NCBI GenBank assembly: GCA_019413955.1
Contig: DXMX01000071.1
Coordinates: 1-5,679, forward strand
From: Collinsella sp.
GTDB lineage: Bacteria > Actinomycetota > Coriobacteriia > Coriobacteriales > Coriobacteriaceae
Length of the DNA: 5,679 nucleotides
Reading direction: 5' to 3'
Part shown: piece after piece, positions 1 through 5,679 of the stretch
Position numbering within the stretch: position 1 is the stretch's first letter
Layout: every line of letters starts with the position of its first letter
Translations under genes and position numbers: made by a program
The notes under the pieces: model-generated
Seen by the model: the letters and a program-made list of their open reading frames with translations, nothing else
What the model was told of the DNA's origin: nothing
The model's database searches: none

Positions 1-393
1 GAAGGGTCGGCGGGCGCCATGCGCGGCATCGCGAGCTCGTTGGTTGCGGCTCGGCTGACTCTCGTGGCGATTGTTGCCTGCGATATGCCGTTTGTCTCGC
101 CGGAACTCATCGGCGCGCTTGCCGATTATGTTGAGGCCGAGGCGCTCGATGTGTGCGTGCCGCGCGAGGGGCGGGGGATTGAGCCGCTTTGCGCCGTCTG
201 GCGCCGTGACGCGTGTGCGCCGGTTGCCCAAGAGCTGCTCTCTTGCGACCGACAGCGCATTCGCTGCCTGATCAATCGCGTTCAGGCTGGTTATATGGAT
301 GAGCCGCAGATCGTTAAGGCCGCCGGCTCGACGCTCTGCTTCGAGAACGTCAATACGCCCGAGGAGTTTGCGGCGGCCGAGTTACTCGCCTAG
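1..393 (+). CDS. mobA: MobA-like molybdopterin nucleotidyltransferase, C-terminal part (5' end outside window)
   Basis: The reading frame is open from base 1 and ends at TAG 391-393, leaving 130 residues, about two thirds of a usual MobA of roughly 190-210. The N-terminal nucleotide-binding motif (GGxSxRMG type) lies upstream of the window. Seen here are a glycine-containing GAMRGIASSL segment (residues 5-14, the counterpart of the GPLAGI-type motif), the strand plus metal-binding motif VACDMPF (25-31; Asp28 is the expected Mg2+ ligand), and a C-terminal FENVNTPEEF signature typical of MobA. In the family, MobA transfers GMP from GTP to Mo-molybdopterin in the cytoplasm. MocA relatives transfer CMP and are often the partner of hydroxylases like the one downstream, but the NVNTPEE ending favours MobA. 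The ATG at 19 is internal to the motif region and is not a true start. The next gene begins 15 bp later, so the two are probably cotranscribed. Confidence 0.83.
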   Translation, partial: EGSAGAMRGIASSLVAARLTLVAIVACDMPFVSPELIGALADYVEAEALDVCVPREGRGIEPLCAVWRRDACAPVAQELLSCDRQRIRCLINRVQAGYMDEPQIVKAAGSTLCFENVNTPEEFAAAELLA

Positions 394-408
394 ACGATTG
401 GAGTTGCC

Positions 409-804
409 ATGTCTCACGATATCTGTCCCGATACTGGGGAACCTTGCACTTGCGATGGGTCTGAGCCTTGTACTTGCGGCGGCGGAGGCTGCGGACATAC
501 CGCGGAAGAGGAAGCGGCCGCCGCGGCGTATCGTGAGGCACACCGTGAAGGCCCGACCGGTGATGCCCTCGATCGCGAACGCAAGATTATCGTGTCGTTT
601 GACAGTACCTTCGATGTGATGGAATGCGAACAGCTGTGTCTTGCCGCCGGTGTGCCCGGGCGCATCATGCCGCTGCCCGGCTCCATCACCGCCGGCTGCG
701 GGCTGTGCTGGGCCATGCCGTTCTCGGGTGATGCCCTCGCCGCCTTCCGCGCCGCCACCGAGGGCCGCGTAACCCCCGCCGACTACCACCAGCTCGTCCT
801 CTAA
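409..804 (+). CDS. DUF3343 (putative Se/S carrier-like) protein with cysteine-rich N-terminal extension
   Basis: This is a 131-residue protein. Residues about 59-131 fit the DUF3343 family: a first strand and turn IVSFDSTFDVME (61-72), helix, then PLPGSITAGCG (88-98) around the conserved cysteine Cys97. The usual arginine of the PxPR-type loop appears as Gly91, and an extra Cys100 makes a CGLC (CxxC) motif. Residues 1-58 are an extension not expected in the family: Cys6, 13, 15, 21, 23, 28 and His30, including two EPCTC units, followed by an acidic/alanine-rich linker. Ten cysteines occur in total. There is no signal peptide or membrane segment, so it should be cytoplasmic. GGAG at 400-403, five bases before ATG 409, supports the start. 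DUF3343 proteins are proposed sulfur or selenium carriers and are found near selenium-dependent molybdenum hydroxylase genes. Position directly after mobA fits, but function is inferred from family and context. The extension could bind metal or hold persulfides. Confidence 0.78.
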   Translation: MSHDICPDTGEPCTCDGSEPCTCGGGGCGHTAEEEAAAAAYREAHREGPTGDALDRERKIIVSFDSTFDVMECEQLCLAAGVPGRIMPLPGSITAGCGLCWAMPFSGDALAAFRAATEGRVTPADYHQLVL

Positions 805-807
805 TTA

Positions 808-851
808 CCAACACCGCCACATTGAGGACAGGCACCTTTGTGGTGGTTTGG
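808..851. repeat. Imperfect hairpin, REP-like palindromic element
   Basis: Arms 808-821 and 839-851 pair over 13 positions with one G-T wobble (816/844) and one bulged C (812). An inner stem pairs 824-827 with 835-838 around a seven-base loop ACAGGCA. The element starts four bases after the DUF3343 stop codon. The core GGACAGGCACC resembles palindromic elements that I recall as dispersed in many bacterial genomes and associated with IS200-like REP transposases. This identity is an inference, because copy number cannot be seen from one window. No T-tract follows the right arm, so a classical intrinsic terminator is less likely, although the structure could protect the 3' end of the upstream mRNA. 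Confidence 0.5.
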
Positions 852-883
852 AACACGTGGACGAAACAGGTTTGAAACACGGG
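847..883. repeat. Near-direct repeat in the gdhA upstream region
   Basis: TTTGGAACACGTGG (847-860) recurs as TTTGAAACACGGG (871-883), 24 bases apart, with one substitution and one single-base gap. The first copy overlaps the right arm of the preceding hairpin. It could be a paired regulator site, with the 24-base spacing near two helical turns, or simply a remnant of the repetitive element. No known operator was recognised. Confidence 0.25.
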
Positions 884-982
884 TTTTGCACGTCAGGCTC
901 TCAAAAACGCTTCTACCTGCATCGTAATCAAAACGAAACATCTGCTCGTCGGCTTATGCGTAACTTTGCTGCAACAGTGCGA

Positions 983-988
983 TATTAT
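983..988 (+). promoter_or_regulatory. Candidate -10 element of the gdhA promoter
   Basis: TATTAT (983-988) matches five of six positions of the sigma-70 -10 consensus. It lies in the most AT-rich part of the 257-base gap between the DUF3343 gene and gdhA, 73 bases before the gdhA start codon. An overlapping alternative is GATATT at 981-986 with an upstream TG at 978-979, an extended -10. No good -35 hexamer was found at 16-18 bases upstream, so the call is tentative. An upstream promoter is expected, because gdhA is far from the preceding gene and has its own terminator. Confidence 0.28.
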
Positions 989-1004
989 CCATACTCGATA
1001 AAGC

Positions 1005-1027
1005 TCGCGGCGCATGGGGCGCCTCGA
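1005..1027 (+). promoter_or_regulatory. GC-rich hairpin in the gdhA leader
   Basis: GGCGC (1009-1013) pairs with GCGCC (1019-1023) around loop ATGGG, and the stem extends by three more pairs (1005-1007 with 1025-1027) after a mismatch. A pyrimidine-rich run, mostly T, follows at about 1034-1045, then the gdhA ribosome binding site. It would sit near the 5' end of a transcript started from the AT-rich segment upstream. It could stabilise the mRNA or act as a weak attenuator. The gap between stem and T-run makes it a poor standard terminator. Confidence 0.3.
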
Positions 1028-1061
1028 ACGATACTTTTCTTTTCCATCAATTGGAGGAAGC

Positions 1062-2417
1062 ATGAGCTACACGCAGAAAGTTCTCGACGAGCTCAAGGCC
1101 CGCTATCCCGAGCAGCCTGAGTTCATCCAGGCCGCGACCGAGATCCTCGGCACCATCCAGCCGGCGCTCGACGCCCACCCCGAGTACGAGGAGGCCGCCC
1201 TGCTGGAGCGCCTCGTCGAGCCCGAGCGCATCGTCATGTTCCGTGTTCCCTGGGTCGACGACCAGGGCAAGGTTCAGGTCAATCGCGGTTACCGCGTCGA
1301 GTTCAACTCTGCCATTGGACCCTACAAGGGCGGCCTGCGCTTTAACCCGACGGTCACCCTGGGCATGCTCAAGTTCCTGGGTCTGGAGCAGATCCTCAAG
1401 AACAGCCTGACCACCCTTCCCATGGGCGGCGGCAAGGGCGGCTCCGACTTTGACCCCAAGGGCAAGTCCAATAACGAGATCATGCACTTCTGCCAGTCCT
1501 TCATGACCGAGCTCTATCGCCACATTGGCCCCAACACCGACGTTCCCGCCGGCGACCTGGGCGTTGGCGGCCGCGAGGTTGCCTACCTGTTCGGTCAGTA
1601 CAAGCGCCTGACCAATGAGTGGACCGGCGTTCTTACCGGCAAGGGCCTTTCCTTTGGCGGCTCGCTCGCCCGTACCGAGGCCACCGGTTACGGTCTGGTC
1701 TACTTTGTGGACGAGTACCTCAAGAGCCGCGGCGACTCCTTCGAGGGCAAGAACGTCGTCGTTCACGGCTCCGGTAACGTCGCCATCTACGCGGTCCAGA
1801 AGGTCTCCCAGCTCGGCGGCAAGGTGCTCGCCTGCTCCGACACCCATGGCTGGGTCGAGGATCCCGACGGCATCGACTACACCGTGCTCGAGCATGTCTA
1901 TAACAAGAAGCGCTCTGGCCACGACAAGGGCGTTACGCTCGCTATGTATGTCGACGAGAAGCCCAACGCCACGTGGCACGAGGGCGACGGTCGCGGCGTG
2001 TGGCAGCTGCCCTGCGACATCGCGCTGCCCTGCGCTCGCGAGAACACGCTGCTGCTCGAGGACGCCCAGGCGCTCGTCGCCAACGGCTGCAAGGTGGTCG
2101 GCGAGGGCGCGAACATGCCCACGACCATCGAGGCTACGACCTACTTCCAGGAGAACGGCGTCGCCTTTATGCCCGGCAAGGCTGCCAACGCCGGCGGCGT
2201 GCTCGTGTCCGGCCTGGAGATGAGCCAGAACGCCGAGCACCTGTCTTGGACCTTCGAGGAGGTCGACGGCAAGCTCGAGCAGCTCATGCGCGGCATGTTC
2301 CACAACGTGGACGACACCGCCAAGGAGTATGGCCAGGAGGGCAACTTTGTCATGGGCGCCAACATCGCCGGCTTCCTGAAGGTCGCCGATGCCATGCTCG
2401 CCCAGGGCGTCTGCTAA
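1062..2417 (+). CDS. gdhA: Glutamate dehydrogenase, hexameric GdhA type, probably NADP-specific
   Basis: This 451-residue protein, close to the usual 445-450, catalyses reversible reductive amination of 2-oxoglutarate with ammonium to glutamate in the cytoplasm. The N-terminal substrate domain (about 1-200) carries Lys89 in GPYKGGLRF, Lys113 in QILKNSL, catalytic Lys125 in LPMGGGKGGSDF and catalytic Asp165 in VPAGDLG, with the same numbering as the well-studied Clostridium symbiosum enzyme. The Rossmann coenzyme domain has GSGNVA (236-241). Ser383 in VSGLEMSQN and the C-terminal GANIAGFLKVADAMLAQG complete the match to GdhA. After the second Rossmann strand the sequence reads CSDTHG (258-263), like the SDS of NADP enzymes and unlike the GP of the NAD-linked clostridial enzyme, so NADP is inferred. 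ATG 1062 is chosen because GGAGGA (1053-1058) lies just upstream. The in-frame ATG 1014 has no ribosome site and falls in a leader hairpin. Strong C/G-ending codon bias suggests high expression. The gene is flanked by its own promoter region and terminator. Confidence 0.97.
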   Translation: MSYTQKVLDELKARYPEQPEFIQAATEILGTIQPALDAHPEYEEAALLERLVEPERIVMFRVPWVDDQGKVQVNRGYRVEFNSAIGPYKGGLRFNPTVTLGMLKFLGLEQILKNSLTTLPMGGGKGGSDFDPKGKSNNEIMHFCQSFMTELYRHIGPNTDVPAGDLGVGGREVAYLFGQYKRLTNEWTGVLTGKGLSFGGSLARTEATGYGLVYFVDEYLKSRGDSFEGKNVVVHGSGNVAIYAVQKVSQLGGKVLACSDTHGWVEDPDGIDYTVLEHVYNKKRSGHDKGVTLAMYVDEKPNATWHEGDGRGVWQLPCDIALPCARENTLLLEDAQALVANGCKVVGEGANMPTTIEATTYFQENGVAFMPGKAANAGGVLVSGLEMSQNAEHLSWTFEEVDGKLEQLMRGMFHNVDDTAKEYGQEGNFVMGANIAGFLKVADAMLAQGVC

Positions 2418-2443
2418 ATCTTCGCTTTATATAGCATCGCGGT

Positions 2444-2478
2444 AGGCTCCCAGTCATCTTGGCTGGGAGCCTTTTTCT
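2444..2478 (+). terminator. Intrinsic terminator of gdhA
   Basis: A perfect 10-bp stem, AGGCTCCCAG (2444-2453) with CTGGGAGCCT (2463-2472), encloses a nine-base loop and runs directly into TTTTT (2472-2476). It lies 26 bases after the gdhA stop codon. It separates gdhA from the hydroxylase operon. Confidence 0.93.
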
Positions 2479-2506
2479 ATGGCGGTGAGGGTCGTGCGTT
2501 CTCGTT

Positions 2507-2515
2507 TGGTACACT
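2507..2515 (+). promoter_or_regulatory. Candidate extended -10 promoter of the molybdenum hydroxylase operon
   Basis: TGG followed by TACACT (2510-2515) matches an extended -10 arrangement, with four of six hexamer positions plus the TG at 2507-2508. No convincing -35 is present at the usual distance, which extended -10 promoters tolerate. It lies just after the gdhA terminator, where a new promoter is needed, and would give a leader of about 30 bases before the GTG start at 2552. Confidence 0.38.
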
Positions 2516-2541
2516 TAGAGGTACTGGACAAGTGAAGAGAT

Positions 2542-2548
2542 GGGGGAG
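2542..2548 (+). promoter_or_regulatory. Ribosome binding site that decides the start of the FAD subunit
   Basis: GGGGGAG (2542-2548) lies three bases before GTG 2552. The alternative in-frame ATG at 2540 overlaps this site and has only a weak purine run (GAAGAG, 2534-2539) touching it, too close to serve as a Shine-Dalgarno site. The spacing for GTG is short but workable. Confidence 0.45.
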
Positions 2549-2551
2549 AAC

Positions 2552-3454
2552 GTGCTCAAGTTCGGTACCTACGTCCGTGTTGGAAACGCGGCCGAAGCCT
2601 ATGAGCTCTTACAGAAGAACCGCAACAACAAGATTGTGGGCGGCGGCATCTGGATGCGCCTGGGATCGCGTCGCGTGGCGACGGCGATTGACCTTTCGGC
2701 CTGCGGACTCGATCAGATTGAGGAGACCGAGACCGAGTTTCGCATCGGTGCCATGTGCACCCTGCGCCAGCTCGAGCGTCATGCCGGGCTCAACGCGCTT
2801 GTCAACAATGTTTTTGAGTTTGCCGTCCACGACATCGTGGGCGTGCAGTTACGCAATACCGCCACGGTGGGCGGCAGCATCTATGGCCGCTTTGGCTTCT
2901 CGGATGTGCTCTCCGCCTTCCTCGCGCTCGATTCCTATGTTGAGCTGACGGGCGCCGGCCGCGTGCCGCTCGCGGAGTTCGTTGACATGGGCTACGTGCG
3001 TGACGTTATCGAGCATGTCGTGGTCGTCAAGCACGACTACCGCGCGAGCTATGAGGCCGTGCGTAAAGCCGCGACCGACTTCCCCTCGCTGAACGTTACC
3101 GCCGCCTGGTGGGACGGCTCCTGGCATGTCACCGTGGGTGCCCGCCCGCTGCGTGCGGCTCTGCTGCAGGGCGAGGCATGCGGCCTTGTCGGCAAGCAGC
3201 CTTCCGAGGACGAGCTGCGCGCCCTGGCCGCGTCCGTGCGCGCGCTGAGTTATGGCACCAACATGTGGGGCTCGGCTGAGTACCGCCGCCGCATCTCGGC
3301 CCCGCTGGCGATTCAGGCCGTGCGCCGCGCCGCCGGCATCGAGCTTTCGGCCGCGCTTGCCCGCGATCTCGAGACCGTGCAGGTCCCCAAATATGCCACG
3401 GACGAGTATTCCTGCCGCCGCGTGCCCGGCGTCGATTCTAGCGAGGTGCGCTAA
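2552..3454 (+). CDS. FAD-binding subunit of a xanthine dehydrogenase-family molybdenum hydroxylase
   Basis: This 300-residue protein (304 if ATG 2540 is used) has the usual length of XdhB/CoxM-type medium subunits. It carries FAD and passes electrons from the iron-sulfur clusters to the final acceptor. The N-terminal FAD_binding_5 domain (about 1-170) contains the pyrophosphate loop VGGGIWMRL (29-37) and the second FAD motif QLRNTATVGGSI (99-110), with FSD at 116-118. The C-terminal CO_deh_flav_C-type domain starts near Tyr167 (YEAVRKAATDFPSLNV). No cysteine cluster for an extra 4Fe-4S centre is present. GTG 2552 was preferred because of the GGGGGAG site and because MLKFGTYVR aligns with usual family N-termini. 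The stop codon overlaps the next start codon as TAATG, indicating translational coupling to the catalytic subunit. Substrate cannot be told from this subunit. The symbol is left blank because xdhB would imply xanthine. Confidence 0.9.
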   Translation: MLKFGTYVRVGNAAEAYELLQKNRNNKIVGGGIWMRLGSRRVATAIDLSACGLDQIEETETEFRIGAMCTLRQLERHAGLNALVNNVFEFAVHDIVGVQLRNTATVGGSIYGRFGFSDVLSAFLALDSYVELTGAGRVPLAEFVDMGYVRDVIEHVVVVKHDYRASYEAVRKAATDFPSLNVTAAWWDGSWHVTVGARPLRAALLQGEACGLVGKQPSEDELRALAASVRALSYGTNMWGSAEYRRRISAPLAIQAVRRAAGIELSAALARDLETVQVPKYATDEYSCRRVPGVDSSEVR

Positions 3455-5679
3455 TGGCTGCCAAACTCATCGATCTTTCCTTTACGCTCAACGGCCGTAA
3501 GGTCAAGGTTCAGATTGCCCCCGACACCATGCTCTTTGCGCTGTTGCGCGAGCAGGGTTGTGCGTCGGTGCGCTGCGCCTGCGAAACCACCAACTGCGGT
3601 TTGTGCACGGTGTGGCTCGACGGCGACCCGGTGCTGAGCTGCTCGGTTCCCGCCGCTCGCGTCGAGGGCCACACCATCACCACGCTCGAGGGCCTCAAAG
3701 CCGAGTCTGAGGCGCTGGCCCGTGCGATGGCTGCCGAAGGCGCTGAGCAGTGCGGTTTTTGCGCCCCCGGCCTCATCATGAACGTGCTGGCGCTTGCCCG
3801 CGCTGCCAAGGAGGACCCGAGCCTCGTCGCCACGCGCGAGGAGCTGTCGCGCCAGCTCGCCGGCAACCTCTGCCGCTGCAGCGGCTACGAGAGCCAGCTG
3901 CGCGCCATCGTTCGCTTCCTCAACGAGTCCGGCGTGCAGGTGGGCTTTGAGATGCCCGAGCTGCCCGTCAACGAGACGAGCTCCGACGGTGTCGCGTACA
4001 AGCAGATCACCAAGAAGCAGCCCAAGAAGGACTCGAAGGCCCTGCTCGAGGGTCGTCCCGTCTACACCGGCGATATGGTGCCCGCCGGTGCGCTCATCGT
4101 CAAACTTAAGCGCAGCCCCTATGCCCGCGCCAAGATCCGCTCCATCGATACGTCGCGCGCGCTGAAGGTGCCCGGCGTCGTGGGCGTCTACACCTACGAG
4201 GACGTGCCCAAGCGCCGCTTTACCATCGCCGGCCAGAGCTATCCGCAGCCGAGTCCCTACGACCGCCTGATCCTCGAGAACCTGGTGCGCTACCAAAACG
4301 AGGAGGTTGCGATCGTCGCCGCCGAGACCGAGGAGGCCGCCGACAAGGCGCTCAAGCTCATCAAGGTCGACTACGAGGTGCTTGAGCCGCTGCTCGACTT
4401 TACCCAGGCGCTCGATAATGACATCGTGGTCCACCCCGAGGGTGACGTGACCTTTATGTTCCCGCAGGGCGGCGACGTTCCGCGCAACCTGGTGTGCAGC
4501 GGTACCAGCGATTTTGGCAACCTTGACGAGGCCTTCGCCCAGAGCGACATTGTCTTTACCCGCACTTACACCAGCCAGGCAACCCAGACCGCGCCCATGG
4601 AGACCTTCCGCGCCTTCGCGACGACCGACGCGTTCGGCCGCATCTCGGTGACCACCTCCACGCAGGTGCCCTTCCACGTGCGCCGCATGGTCGCGCAGTC
4701 GCTCGACATCCCGCAGTCGCAGGTGCAGGTCATTAAGCCGCGCATCGGCGGCGGCTTTGGCTCCAAGCAGACGGGCTGCTGCGAGATCTTCGTGGCGTTC
4801 GTCACCCAGCAGACCGGCCGTCCGAGCTATTGCTGCTACACCCGCGAGGAGACCATCACCGCGGGCAACTCGCGCCACCAGATGCAGATGACCGTTAAGC
4901 TGGGCGCCATGAACGACGGCACCATCACGGCCATCGATCTGCATACGCTGTCCAACGCCGGGGCCTATGGCGAGCATGCCACCACGACGATCGGCCTCTC
5001 GGGCCACAAGAGCCTGCCCATCTACAACCACGTGAAGGCGAGCCGCTTTAGCTGGGACGCCGTCTACACCAATACCAACCGTGGCGGCGCGTATCGCGGC
5101 TACGGTGCCACCCAGGGCCAGTTTGCCGTGGAGAGTGCCGTCAACGAGCTCGCCGACATGCTGCACATGGATCCCGCCGACCTGCGCCTTAAGAATATGG
5201 TGCACGAGGGCGAGATCATGCCGCAGTACTACAACGAGAAGCTCAACGCCTGCGCGCTCGACCGCTGCCTGCTGCGCGCGATGGACATGATCGGTTGGCG
5301 CGACAAGCCGCTAGCCGTCGACCTGGGCGACCGCGTGCGTGCTCTGGGCTGCGCGCTCACCATGCAGGGCTCGGGCATTTCCAACGTGGATATCGCCGGC
5401 ATCGACATGCGCCTGGAAGAGGACGGCTTTATTACCATCGGCACCGGCGCCACCGATAACGGTATGGGCGTCGACACGATCCTGGCGCAGATTGCCGCCG
5501 AGGAGCTGGGCGTTGAAAGCTCGCTCATTGTGGTGCGCGGCGTGGACACCGACGTTTCGCCGTTCGACGCCGGCTCGTACGCGAGCTCGGGCACGTACGT
5601 GACGGGTCTGGCAGCCAAGAACGCCGCGACCGAGCTGCGCGAGAAGATCTGCGCCAAGGCCGCCCAGATGTGGGACGTG
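3454..5679 (+). CDS. Fused [2Fe-2S]/molybdopterin-binding catalytic subunit of a molybdenum hydroxylase (3' end outside window)
   Basis: The frame is open for 742 residues to the window edge. About 900 are expected, so roughly the last sixth, including the catalytic glutamate, is missing. Residues 1-80 form a plant ferredoxin-type domain with Cys43, 48, 51, 63 (C-x4-C-x2-C-x11-C). Residues 81-160 form the second cluster domain with CGFC (100-103) and CRC (140-142), plus Gln99, expected to touch the cofactor. A linker leads to the hammerhead domain (about 185-320, with VKLKRSPYARAKI). The molybdopterin domains carry QTAPME (378-383), STQ (402-404), GGGFGSK (432-438), GAYRGYGATQ (545-554, Arg548), TDNGMGVDT (667-675) and DTDVSPFDAGSYASSGTY (698-715). 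The fusion of small and large subunits with a separate FAD gene resembles xanthine, purine or nicotinate hydroxylases of anaerobes. Aldehyde oxidoreductases share the fusion but lack FAD. The substrate is uncertain. ATG 3454 follows GAGG (3443-3446) by seven bases and overlaps the upstream stop. Confidence 0.93.
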   Translation, partial: MAAKLIDLSFTLNGRKVKVQIAPDTMLFALLREQGCASVRCACETTNCGLCTVWLDGDPVLSCSVPAARVEGHTITTLEGLKAESEALARAMAAEGAEQCGFCAPGLIMNVLALARAAKEDPSLVATREELSRQLAGNLCRCSGYESQLRAIVRFLNESGVQVGFEMPELPVNETSSDGVAYKQITKKQPKKDSKALLEGRPVYTGDMVPAGALIVKLKRSPYARAKIRSIDTSRALKVPGVVGVYTYEDVPKRRFTIAGQSYPQPSPYDRLILENLVRYQNEEVAIVAAETEEAADKALKLIKVDYEVLEPLLDFTQALDNDIVVHPEGDVTFMFPQGGDVPRNLVCSGTSDFGNLDEAFAQSDIVFTRTYTSQATQTAPMETFRAFATTDAFGRISVTTSTQVPFHVRRMVAQSLDIPQSQVQVIKPRIGGGFGSKQTGCCEIFVAFVTQQTGRPSYCCYTREETITAGNSRHQMQMTVKLGAMNDGTITAIDLHTLSNAGAYGEHATTTIGLSGHKSLPIYNHVKASRFSWDAVYTNTNRGGAYRGYGATQGQFAVESAVNELADMLHMDPADLRLKNMVHEGEIMPQYYNEKLNACALDRCLLRAMDMIGWRDKPLAVDLGDRVRALGCALTMQGSGISNVDIAGIDMRLEEDGFITIGTGATDNGMGVDTILAQIAAEELGVESSLIVVRGVDTDVSPFDAGSYASSGTYVTGLAAKNAATELREKICAKAAQMWDV

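Noticed and set aside
382..789. 135-codon - strand frame over the DUF3343 gene
   Set aside because: The + strand frame has a good ribosome site and a family match. The opposite frame gives a Gly/Arg/Ala-rich product with no motif.
1014..1061. In-frame ATG 16 codons upstream of the chosen gdhA start
   Set aside because: There is no Shine-Dalgarno site before it, it lies in the loop of a leader hairpin, and the added residues do not resemble glutamate dehydrogenase N-termini. ATG 1062 has GGAGGA just upstream.
805..1061. Riboswitch (glutamine RNA or T-box) before gdhA
   Set aside because: I looked for conserved core sequences of these classes and found none. Only simple hairpins are visible.
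848..1120. 90-codon + strand open frame in the gdhA upstream region
   Set aside because: It overlaps the gdhA start out of frame, begins inside the REP-like hairpin, has no ribosome site and no family resemblance.
1615..2223. 202-codon + strand frame inside gdhA
   Set aside because: It is a shifted frame within gdhA and gives a Ser/Arg/Pro/Thr-rich product typical of out-of-frame reading in GC-rich DNA.
1047..2303. 418-codon open frame on the - strand
   Set aside because: It lies antisense to gdhA, whose family match is residue-by-residue convincing. Its translation is low-complexity Ala/Leu/Gly/Val-rich, the usual mirror of strongly biased GC-rich codons, and no recognisable domain is seen.
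3451..5205. 584-codon open frame on the - strand
   Set aside because: It is antisense to the fused hydroxylase subunit, which has all expected cluster and cofactor motifs. The antisense product is Gly/Ala/Leu/His/Arg-rich with no known fold pattern, and is a codon-bias artefact.

Overview
The window looks like a GC-rich chromosome segment from an anaerobic gut actinomycete of the class Coriobacteriia, Collinsella-like. This is an inference from the strongly C/G-ending codon use, the clostridial-type hexameric glutamate dehydrogenase and the fused anaerobic-type molybdenum hydroxylase. No taxonomic marker gene is present. All recognised genes lie on the + strand.

Left part (1-804): the 3' end of a MobA-like molybdopterin nucleotidyltransferase is followed after 15 bp by a small DUF3343 (putative Se/S carrier-like) protein. 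That protein carries an unusual cysteine-rich N-terminal extension. The two genes look like the end of one operon.

Intergenic stretch (805-1061): it begins with an imperfect hairpin that resembles a REP-type palindrome. It also holds a near-direct repeat, an AT-rich candidate promoter, a leader hairpin and a good Shine-Dalgarno site for the next gene.

Middle (1062-2478): gdhA, a complete 451-residue glutamate dehydrogenase with all catalytic residues, appears to be monocistronic and ends at a strong intrinsic terminator.

Right part (about 2507-5679): a probable promoter drives a two-gene operon for a xanthine dehydrogenase-family molybdenum hydroxylase. The first gene encodes the FAD subunit. 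The second, translationally coupled through a TAATG overlap, encodes a fused [2Fe-2S] plus molybdopterin-binding subunit that runs off the window before its catalytic glutamate.

The two molybdenum blocks probably work together: MobA-like protein for cofactor maturation, DUF3343 protein as a possible sulfur/selenium handling factor, and the hydroxylase as the client. This suggests, but does not prove, a selenium-dependent molybdenum hydroxylase locus with gdhA lying between its halves. I see no CRISPR array, tRNA, rRNA, insertion sequence or transposase gene. The most unusual item is the cysteine-rich DUF3343 protein. I do not see a clear, fully new system.
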